From Pestalotiopsis fici W106-1 (Eukaryota; Ascomycota; Sordariomycetes; Amphisphaeriales; Sporocadaceae), in contig NW_006917092.1 of the NCBI RefSeq assembly GCF_000516985.1, forward strand, positions 1,566,619 through 1,630,618: a stretch of DNA of 64,000 bases. Direction: 5' to 3'. Below, in pieces: positions 55,471 to 64,000 of this stretch. The position numbers were made by a program, and so were the translations under genes. The notes under the pieces are model-generated. The model was not told the origin of the DNA. It saw only the letters and a program-made list of their open reading frames with translations, and searched no databases. Position 1 is the stretch's first letter; each line of letters begins with the position of its first letter.

Positions 55471-56182
55471 TTTATGTTTCTTCCATGAGGGTTCAGATCA
55501 TGTCCGGAGTAAAGGATGTCATTACAGTAACGAGACAGGATACAGCGAGTGTATGGCTTGGCAAAGTCGATGTGGTAATCTAGAGACAAATGGTTTTGTT
55601 GAGTCTATTTTTCTGCTGCAAACGCAAAATACCATATCTTTGATTTTGACAATAGGATGGATATATATTCATGGTGAAACTGGTATCGCCGTGCGTTGAA
55701 GTCTAATGGCGCGGGAGGGATGTGATGATATGGCTGATTGTAAGCATGCGGCATTACTCTGCGAATGTCCATCAGGATCGTTTCTCCATGAGAGCACCCT
55801 ATGCCACCGTTCAGAAAAGTACTGCCGTTGTATTGGCGTGGTCTTGTTGCGGGGTTGGATATGCAGGATCCGTAAGACCTGTAAATCCTGGGTTACGGGA
55901 TTGGTGCCAAGGGACGATCGAAATGCTGTGTGTGACCACGGCAAAGTATACCTTGGGGGTTAATCAGCAAATCCAGTCGATGCAATATGCAAAGAATCCT
56001 TGACGGTAGTATTGGACGCACGACTATTGATGATCTTGCTGATGCTTGGAAACGGGCGGAGAGTAGCTGAAGTGTTTCCATTATAAAATGCCGTGCTCTA
56101 GGCCATGTCTGTTGACCTGCCCGCTCACCTCATGCCTCGATGTGTCGTTGTATTTGAAAGTGGCAAACCAAAGGAGGACAGA
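55471..56182. other. Intergenic region
   Basis: 3' flank of MCM2 and promoter of the FAD oxidase. Overlapping Cys-containing ORFs at 55669-56003 are open on both strands and carry no recognisable domain. An in-frame ATG at 56105 could extend the next gene by 26 residues. Confidence 0.5.
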
Positions 56183-58274
56183 ATGACCCTTGCCAATTTT
56201 ATAACGGGTGTTGCCTGGATGCTTCTGGCATGCCCCGTAGAAGCCAGGCTCCCAACTTCAGGAAGACATTCTATCGAACTCACACAGAAAGATGCTCTGT
56301 TCGGTTACGAAGAGTCGTATCTGAGCGAGCAAGATGCGTACAACCTTTTTTCAGGGCATGACACACCCGTTCTGAGCAGCGGCGAGTGCAGAACCTTTCC
56401 CGACGACCAAGGTTGGCCGGCACAAAGCGAATGGGCAGCCTTTGATGATGTGCTCGGCGGTGCGCTCATACAAACGATCCCCTTGGCCGCGCCTTGCTAC
56501 CAAGACTGGGGCGTCTACGACGAGCAGACGTGCGATGCTATAACCACAAACTTTTCGGACCCCTATTTCCAGTGAGTTGTCCCGACTAGGACATGGCAAT
56601 GAAACTCAATTTACTCACTCGCGTTTAGTGAAGCTGATCCAACATCAATGATGTGGCCCATTTGGCAAGGGAGGACTTGTCTCCCATCCCAAGAAGTCAA
56701 TAATACATGTACCTTGGGAGCGTACCCAGCATATGCCGTCAATATCAGTAGTGTAGACCAGATTCAGCAAGCCATAGCCTTTGCTAGGACTCACAATCTT
56801 CGACTGGTCATAAAAAATACTGGTCATTGTTACCTTGGAAAGTCGGGTGGAGCTGGCGCGCTGAGTGTCTGGACGCACAATTTAAAAGACATTGAACTCG
56901 TGTCCGAGTACTCGAGCACAGCATATACCGGACCGGCACTCAAAGTGGGTGCCGGGGTTACGGTTCGGGAGGTATACACGGCTGCTTATAACCATGGTTA
57001 TGTCGTCCCTGGCGGCATCTGTGAGGTAAGTCCATGAACTCTGTGGGCTTGACATTGTGCTGACTCTAGTATAGAGTGTGGGATATGCGGGAGGTTATGT
57101 GGCTGGCGGTGGCCATACACCACTATCTGGACTCTACGGCATGGGAACAGATTCAGTGTTGGAATTCCATGTTGTGACTGCCAATGGTACATTCATCACT
57201 GCGAACGAGTCGTCCAATCCAGATCTCTTTTGGGCTCTGCGGGGTGGAGGCGGAAGCACTTTTGGTATCGTGACTTCGGTCATTGTGAGGTGAGTTTCGA
57301 TTCCAAACACAGTAACTACACAACAAGGTCCATAGTCGGGCAGAAACTAATAATAAGTAACCAGGGCTCACCCAAGGGTGAATATCGTCACCTCATCCTT
57401 TAGCTTCAGTACCAGCGCCAATGTCAGCAATGAGACCTTCTGGCTGGGCATCCGGGCATTCTTTGAGGACTTTATCCCCTACACAGATGCAGGCACATAT
57501 TCCTGGTGGTCCATCACGTCCAGCAACGGCACCACCCAACTGTCAATGAATCCATTCTTTGCACCTAATCATACCATTGAGTCCTTCAACCAGCTCGTAC
57601 AGCCATGGTTCGACCGTCTGACTGAACTCGGCATCCCTTTTACGCCAAATACGACACGCTACGAAGACTTTCTCCCTGCGTACAATGACAACTTCGGCAT
57701 CAAGCGCGACGCCAACGACGCCCTGGCCACAAAGGACAGCGTCGGCAGCGTCGTCAGCATGCCGGGCAACTGGCTCTTCCCGCGTGGCAACTGGGAGGAC
57801 GCGGCCAAGTTCAACGCGACCTGGGACGCCGTCCAGGCCCACGGCGAGGCCGGCCTGCGCATCTTTGGCTACCACCAGGCGCCCCGCAACCGCCTGGGCG
57901 TCGACAATGCCGTCAGCTCGGCGTGGCGCGAGACCATTGCCTTTTTGATCACGGGCGCCTCGGTGCCCCCCGGCGCCGGCCCCGAGGAGCTGCATCAGGC
58001 CCACGAAGAGATCAATGCCATGCTCGAGCCCTGGAGGCAGGTGGCGCCCACGAGTGCGGGTGGCGGGTCGTACCTCAACGAGGCTCACGTCATGGAGCCT
58101 AACTGGCAGGTGGCTTTCTACGGTGAGCAGTATCCAGAGCTGCTTCGGCTGAAGCGGAAATGGGACCCGAGTGACGTCTTTTACGCCACGACGGGCGTCG
58201 GGAGCGAGGATTGGGAGGTCAGGACAAAGGCTCAGGGCGTGCAGACGCAGAACGGGAGGCTCTGTCGTTTGTAA
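56183..58274 (+). CDS. Secreted FAD-linked oxidase (BBE-like)
   Basis: Exons are 56183-56571, 56629-57025, 57075-57289 and 57365-58274 (636 aa). ATG 56183 is chosen because it puts a signal peptide ([20 protein letters not shown]) at the N-terminus. The FAD-binding PCMH domain spans about residues 160-340: [18 protein letters not shown], then [12 protein letters not shown] with the His expected to bind FAD covalently. [19 protein letters not shown] carries a Cys at the usual second (6-S-cysteinyl) attachment point. The C-terminal berberine-bridge segment ends [20 protein letters not shown]. Such enzymes oxidise sugars, alkaloids or phenolics outside the cell or in the secretory path; many belong to secondary-metabolite clusters. 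The substrate is unknown. Confidence 0.92.
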
Positions 58275-58574
58275 GCTGTTGGCTTGAATCGATTCTGGAG
58301 AACACCCTATTGATTTTTATGCCTCAGCTGTGTGCTTGCTGACATGGTCTGTCTATCAAATACCTTAATAGGTAATATGTATTCTTCACTCTTACGGCCG
58401 CTGAATCCTTTTGTGCATGCGTGTCTCAGATTACCACACGGAAACTGTGATTATGCAAGTTTCTGCGGTTCATAATGATTGCAGATAGAGAAACATAAAT
58501 ATTTGATATTCGGCAGAATACAATCGTCACATATTTTTTGTCTATTTTGGGCATCTCCCCATCGTTTTATAGAA
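58275..58574. other. Short intergenic spacer
   Basis: 300 bp between the oxidase stop and the rhodopsin-like start; nothing recognised. Confidence 0.6.
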
Positions 58575-59655
58575 ATGAACGACGTCAAAACATCAGAGGA
58601 AGTTGACACATGTGTTGCGATATTGGTCGGGGCGTTTGTGGCCATCCTCGCCACCATATCTGTCGCATTTCGTTGCCATGTCCGATACCTGAACAAGATT
58701 TATTACAAAGCAGACGACTGGCTCATCTTGATCTCATTTATTTTCACTATCGGGGCAGATATCGCCATGCTATATTGTTAGTATCACGTTGTTAGCTTGT
58801 GAGACGTGGCTAACAAGTTGTTTCATTTGTAGCTTCCTCACACGTTTCGAATCGCTTGGGTTATGATGAAAGCAATGAAGACACTGGCAGACCCGCAAAT
58901 AGCATGTCCTCGAAGATCACATTCATTGGCGCCGCGCTATACTTTACAATTACGTCTACAACAAAGCTCTCCATCCTGCTCATGTATCAACGGTTATTCT
59001 CGATCAACAGCGACTTTCGATACCAAGTGCGGGTTCTGATTGCGATTGTGGTGGCCTTCTGGACCGGGTGTACCATTGCAGGCCTAGTCAGCTGTATTTC
59101 TTATGAACGTGCATGGGTAAGAGGCCTCAATGAAGCAGCACATTGCCAACATTACAACGCTTTTTGGACAGCTTCGGGCATACTAGAGTCCATTATCGAC
59201 GTCATGATCATTATACTGCCTCTCAGGATAATATACAGGCTTCAAATGAGCAAAAGAAACAAGCTCACCCTCATAGGCGTATTTCTCTTGGTCATTTTGT
59301 GAGTGTTATCACTTTGTCAAAGTATGAAATCATTTATAAGTGCTAATCAATATTGGCAAAAAGTGTACTCGTTTGCGACTTACTCAAGATCATAAACTGC
59401 TACGCACCGGGGACTCGGCAGCCATCTATGTATATGCTGATCTGGGCCATGGCACACTGCTGCACGGGTATCGTTTGCGCATGCCTGCCCATCTGCTGGC
59501 CTCTGCTTACCCGGTTAGTCAAGTTTGTTGGGGGCCTATTGCACGCTATTACGGTGCTCCGACAACAATGGAATAGCTTGCACGGCTGGTCACTCTTGCG
59601 TGGAGAGAACTCGGACCCTGTAGTCACTACAAATTTGTATGAGATCCCTCACTGA
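58575..59655 (+). CDS. Pth11-like integral membrane protein (fungal rhodopsin-like domain)
   Basis: Exons are 58575-58776, 58833-59298 and 59364-59655 (319 aa). Seven predicted helices are arranged as in the fungal rhodopsin-like family (Pfam Rhodopsin / Pth11-type orphan receptors). Helix 1 is CVAILVGAFVAILATISVAF, followed by the family motif DDWLILISF. Later features are STTKLSILLMYQRLF, LNEAAHCQHYNAFWTASGIL, the DVMIIILPLRIIYRLQMSKR turn with KLTLIG, and the last helices ending VCACLPICWPLLTR. The CFEM domain of true Pth11 is absent. A role in surface or chemical sensing is possible, but most members are uncharacterised. It follows the oxidase gene by 300 bp in the same orientation. Confidence 0.85.
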
Positions 59656-60574
59656 GGCACAGATACAGTCAATAAAATGCCGTCATTTGATGAAACGTAG
59701 GCAGCGTTTGAACAACAGCTTAGATGAATGGAAACGCTGATGTCATTTCGCTGGAAACGTATGACTTGTGATCCAGGCAGAATAGTAAAATCAACAGCGC
59801 CCTAAGGAATGGTTTCCTCTGAAAACCCACAGAGGCAACGTCTCGTGCGCGTCTTGACCAGGCCCCTGACCCATGTCGACAAGAAATGCTAATCTTTTAC
59901 ATAATGCGGTGAAAATAATACGGTAACAAGGACCCCCGAGTGGCTCCAATAGTCAGATTGCCAAGGTTCCCATCGATCTGACCTCCCAGGACTCAAGTCG
60001 CCGACCTTGACTCTGCTCCATTTTGGTGGAATTTTTCCTTCTTGTGCTTTTACGAGGTTGATAGGCTTGATAGGGCAGACACACCGGCGACTCCGGGAAT
60101 ATGGGATTCCTGGCTGTCTCAGACACTCCGCGTTGTCTCGTGTTTGAGCTCATCTATTGGACCTTTCATGGCCAATTTAGCTTGCCGTCACGGGTTAAAC
60201 TACGGGAACCGTCTGCCAACGGCGTAGGATCACCCTGATGGTGGCGTCAAAGCTTCAAACATTGAAAGCACTGCTAGTCTTGGCGGAAAGAGTTTTGCTC
60301 ATTTCAGGTCAGGATTCATGGCATCGACACCCCAGACCCTCACACAGCATCAAGAGTTCGAGAATGGCAACATTGCGAGAAAAACATGCTCACTGGTTTG
60401 AAAACAATGCTACCAAATGCACATTTTCGTGCAATTAGCATGTCTTGAAGATCGTAAATTCATACAGTACATGATACGGTCGCTTGTCATGACTCGTATT
60501 ACACATCCCGTGCCCACACACACTATCCAAACATTAAGGGTATCACACTCCTACACTGACATCTGTCGCCCATC
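59656..60574. other. Convergent intergenic region
   Basis: About 0.9 kb between convergent genes; nothing recognised. Confidence 0.55.
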
Positions 60575-62334
60575 TTAGTTCTTCTGGGGATATCGCTTGA
60601 GCCAGATGAAGAGCGCCAGGTAGCTGGCCACACCGGTGAAGCAAAGTCCAGAAATGACTCCAAAGCCCATGAGGTACTTGGCTGTTGAGGAAGGGAGTTA
60701 GCTTTCTTGCAAGCATATAGAAAGGGACTTGTGTCGGGGAAAAAAACTTACGAGAATCAACTGAAGGGAAAAGGTAGGATCCGTAAATCTGGGCAAGGTT
60801 ACCCATAGCGTTGACAAAGGCCAAGCTGATACCACGGACTTCGGCGGACATGGTTGAAAAGGTGGAAGAGGCATAGGCGAGGGAGAGACCGTTGGAGGCC
60901 CAGAGACCAGAGGCCATGATGACCAGCAGAGCATACCGGGCGTGGAAGTCGTAGACAACGCAAGTAATGATGGAGCACAGGCACGCCACGCCCATGGCGC
61001 AGGCCAGGACCAAACCTCTCCACTTGGGATACTTGTCCATGAAAAACACGACGATGATGGTGACGATAAAGGCCGCAACGTAGATGGGGATGGTCATGTA
61101 CTGGGCGACAACCGTGGAGTAACCGAGACCAGCGACTAGTGTCGGGTAAAAGTAAGACAGAGTCGAGGAACCGACAACGGCCATGTAACCAACGACAAAC
61201 AGCCACACTCTCCAGTTAGTCAGGGCGACCTTGAGGGCCTGAAGGTGAGACAGCTTGGGAGTGTCTTCGGTGTCAACCCTAGCGTTCGAGGCCTGGAGTC
61301 GTCGAATGGCCAGTGCTCGCTCGCGTTCGGAGAGTCTCTTCGTGTTGGCGGGGAAGTCCATGAGAATGAAGGATGCAATGATGGACCAGCCAGCAGTGGC
61401 GGCGCCCTCAACAATGAAGAGCCATCGCCATCCGGCCAAGCCATGAGCACCTATTATGAGAAGAGAAAATATTAGGCACAAATTCCTCATCTCGAGATGG
61501 TTTCATAGAATTTATGGTGAAAACATACCATTTAGGTTGTTGGTGATGGAACCAGCAATCAGACCACCGAATGCTCCAGAGAGAATGGCAGCTGAAATGT
61601 AGACACCGAATCGTCGTGCTTGTTCTTCAGGCTTGTACCAACTCGAGAGCAGGAGGAGCATTCCAGGAGCGAAACCCGACTCGAGAAGACCGACCAAGAC
61701 TCTCAATCCGACCAAAGCCTCGTATGTGTTGATGAATGCCATTCCGATGGTAGCGCATCCCTATTATTTTGGAGACTTGTTAGTATCAAAATCATGGATG
61801 GACTGTTATCAATTGATGGAAAATGACTCACCCAAAAGAACATGATGGCTGGAAGGAAGATTGAAGGCTTGGTACGAGCCAGAATCATGCTGCATGAATA
61901 TTAATATTGTCTTTGAATCATGTTTGTAACGAAAATCAATGACTTACTTTGATGGAACTTCCCAAAGGACGTAGCCGACAAAAAACACGACCAGGGCAAT
62001 GGAGTATTTGCCCGAATCCAGACCAAGATCCTTCTCCATGCCGCCAATCTTTGCGTTGCCGATGCTGAAAAAGAGAATCAAGTCAGTCAATTGAACAAAC
62101 CCCCTGAGACTCGTGGTCTCCTTACTTGGTTCTGTCCATGTAACTCAACAAGTACATGAGCCACATGGTTGGCAAAATGTAAAGATCGATCTTGCGAACG
62201 AGGGCGCGCTCCTCCTCCGTGTCTGGGACATAATCATCAATGTAGTTGTTCTGAGACTTGGGGTCATCCAACATCTCCGGGTCAGTGACCTCGCAGTGTT
62301 CACCCGTTGTCTTGTCTGAAGCGTTGAAACCCAT
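60575..62334 (-). CDS. MFS permease, DAL5/TNA1 (allantoate/nicotinate) type
   Basis: Six exons: 62334-62126, 62064-61948, 61889-61832, 61760-61529, 61450-60752 and 60681-60575 (473 aa, all phases consistent). It is an anion:cation symporter-family transporter of the plasma membrane. Diagnostic blocks are RKIDLYILPTMWLMYLLSYM followed by DRTNIGNAKI across the first intron, and YVLWEVPSNMILART across the second. Also present are ESGFAPGMLLLLSSWYKPEE with the ARRFG signature, GWRWLFIVEG and MSAEVRGISLAFVNAMGN. The C-terminus (LALFIWLKRYPQKN) is short. Substrates of the family include allantoate, nicotinate, vitamins and organic acids. The gene is divergent from the dehydrogenase at 63639. Confidence 0.92.
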
Positions 62335-63638
62335 GATGAAAATTGATTGATGAGGTTTTCTCGAGAGAGAGGGAAAAAAGGAGGTGTTGAGGATGAAGTA
62401 AGACGACACGAGATCTGACAGGCCTCTTGTTGCTTTTTAAGGTTTGAAGGTGCAGCTGCGAAGTCTCCTGCTCTTGTCTCTTCTATCAATTCAAGACCCA
62501 AGGATATGGTACGCCAGGGGGAGTTATATAACCAAACGGTTGCCCTATCGTGACGCCGCTTACCCCAGGTTGATGCCGTCAACGTCCGAATGTGGAATGC
62601 TTCGATGGTAGTGTTGGATCAGGTTTAGGCAAATGGAGAAAGGGACAAGAAAGCCAAGTTTTCGGCTCCCTGAGCCATTCCCCAGCCTTGGGAACACACC
62701 AGACCAGCTTCTCCACGCGGTCTTGTCGTTTGGGGTATCTAGTGCTCTCCACAATGGGGCCTCCACGTTTTGACTAGACAAATCAGGCGCTCTCGTGGTC
62801 CTCGTCCAGACCCAGCCGGAATGACTCGGGAAACGAGATTATGGCTCGACGACGCACAGAGGCCGCGTCGCGGTTCCTCAGCCCAACAGGAAATGGCCTT
62901 ACCATCAGCTGACGTAGGCCAATTACCGCGCGATGCGGCAATTGGGACTTGGTGGTATTGCAGCGCGTCTCGCGTCCTGAAGCACCCCCGGTTCAGCCCA
63001 TGAACGGGGTGTCGGGGGTCATTATGTGTAAGTGGCTCGTCAGCCGCAAGCCCCCCCGGACGGCCGACCCCGAGGCGCGGCACTATTACTTACCTCAGCA
63101 GGCGGAGCCCCGGACGGAATCGGTGGAGTCTCCCTCGTGAGCAGTGGACGACTAGACTTGGATCTTGCATAGTACAATTCTCTCTGGAGTTTCCCCCAAG
63201 TCCCATTGTGTAGGGCTCTATAGCTAGAGAGACCCTCGCGAGACGATGTGCAATGACGCCAAGGTACTCCGCAGTCGTGTGCTGCCCGGTACCAGAGTGC
63301 GGATAGAGGGGCACTGGACAGCATCGCGTCTTGTACTGGCAAACTATAGTGTAGTCGATCCCCCGCAACGCGCTTTGAGGTCGCCAACCCCGGAATGCGC
63401 AGCAAAAAAGTGAGGGAAGAAAGTAGATCCCCCGAGAGTGTGACCGATGCAATCGGCGGCTCATGGTATTCTTTAAAAGGCCATGTCCTCCATTGTTTTT
63501 TGTGACTCTCTCTCCTTGCACTACATCTCAGTCATTGCTTCACTTCTGTCGTCTCATTACAGCTCATTGCTCTTGTTCTAACAAACTTCTTATACTTTAT
63601 ACTTTCAAGACTTCTGTCAACCACTTATATCCTTCAAG
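62335..63638. other. Divergent promoter region, DAL5-type permease / SDR
   Basis: 1.3 kb with no gene; open frames at 62739-63521 lie in GC-rich sequence on both strands. A pyrimidine-rich stretch precedes the right-hand ATG. Confidence 0.55.
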
Positions 63639-64000
63639 ATGAGCCCCTCCGCAGAAGGTTCCGCCGCCCCCTCTGGCGCTGTTGACAACTACCCTTCCAC
63701 TCTGCCTGGCCCCAACCACAACTGGAAGATTTCTCTGGAGGGCAAGGTCATTGCAAGTAAGTTCATCTTGCAACGAATGGTTTCACGGTGGTCAGAATAA
63801 CTTTACTAACATGGGTCTGCTTAGTCACTGGTGCCAACCAAGGTATCGGTCTCGGTCTCGCAGAGGTCTGCCTTGCCAACGATGCCGCCAAGGTCTTCTC
63901 GCTCGACATCCAACAACCCGGCGATGACTTTGCCGCGCTGGCCAAGCAGCACCCCGGCAAGCTCGAGTACGTGCAGACGGACATTACCAGCGAGGAGTCG
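63639..64000 (+). CDS. Short-chain dehydrogenase/reductase, 5' part (runs off right edge)
   Basis: Exons are 63639-63756 and 63825 to beyond the edge; the 68-bp intron has a perfect TACTAAC branch site. Ninety-eight codons are visible. The start MSPSAEGSAAPSGAVDNYPS is followed by NWKISLEGKVIAITGANQGI and GLGLAEVC, giving the SDR cofactor motif TGANQGIG. A second beta strand ends in LDIQQPG, and the Asp after the strand suggests NAD(H) preference. The layout resembles fungal polyol/ketose reductases (D-arabinitol or sorbose type), but the catalytic Tyr/Lys lies outside the window. It is divergent from the DAL5-type permease. Confidence 0.88.

Noticed and set aside
55669..56003. Cys-rich small ORFs between MCM2 and the FAD oxidase
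   Set aside because: Open on several frames at once, no signal peptide, no recognisable family.

Overview
The window is nuclear DNA of a filamentous ascomycete (Pezizomycotina; probably Sordariomycetes, possibly Hypocreales, which is an inference from gene content). Genes are broken by short introns (48-156 bp) with GTRAGT-like donors, CTAAC/CTAAT branch sites and YAG acceptors. Typical fungal families are present: Zn2Cys6 regulator, HET, Pth11-like rhodopsin, WSC, Sim4-complex Fta4. I rebuilt exon structures by hand for 30 genes or gene fragments. I see no tRNA, rRNA, CRISPR or intact transposon. One assembly gap of exactly 100 N lies at 3793-3892.

Left arm (1-10.6 kb), secreted and accessory: 5' end of an ABCC transporter; a one-TM protein with two HxxHC motifs (UstYa/DUF3328-like); divergent from it, a signal-peptide protein made almost only of Kex2-flanked copies of an octapeptide ending EPFNVV (a RiPP-type or repellent-type precursor, with the gap inside the repeats); a decayed Cys-rich coding remnant; a DUF1996+WSC secreted protein; an unknown 285-aa protein; and a small secreted protein with an internal duplication.

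10.8-19.3 kb: a likely catabolic unit of a CaiB/BaiF CoA-transferase, an alpha-glucoside-type MFS permease and a divergent Zn2Cys6 regulator, with six CCCCAG (CreA-type) sites in the shared promoter. 20-28 kb: myo-inositol oxygenase, two divergent MFS transporters and an unknown gene. 29.5-37 kb: GH3 beta-glucosidase, kinetochore protein Fta4 and a calpain-like protease. 38.5-40.5 kb: a HET protein.

41.3-49.5 kb: a carbohydrate cluster of TIM-barrel triosephosphate-isomerase paralogue, RpiB-type isomerase, DhaK-type kinase, a two-domain 3-hydroxyisobutyrate-dehydrogenase-like enzyme and a class II aldolase, arranged around two divergent promoters. The first three match the known erythrulose -> erythrulose-1-P -> erythrulose-4-P -> erythrose-4-P route (Yarrowia EYK1/EYI1/EYI2; bacterial EryH/EryI), so this looks like a filamentous-fungal tetrose/tetritol pathway extended by an acid-sugar dehydrogenase and an aldolase.

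50.3-64 kb: housekeeping UBR7-like and MCM2 genes share a divergent promoter containing MluI-box elements. They are followed by a secreted BBE-type FAD oxidase, a Pth11-like membrane protein, a DAL5-type MFS permease and, divergent from it, the start of a short-chain dehydrogenase that runs off the window.

The two places most worth work are the repeat-peptide locus at 1.5-4.2 kb and the tetrose cluster at 41-49.5 kb.
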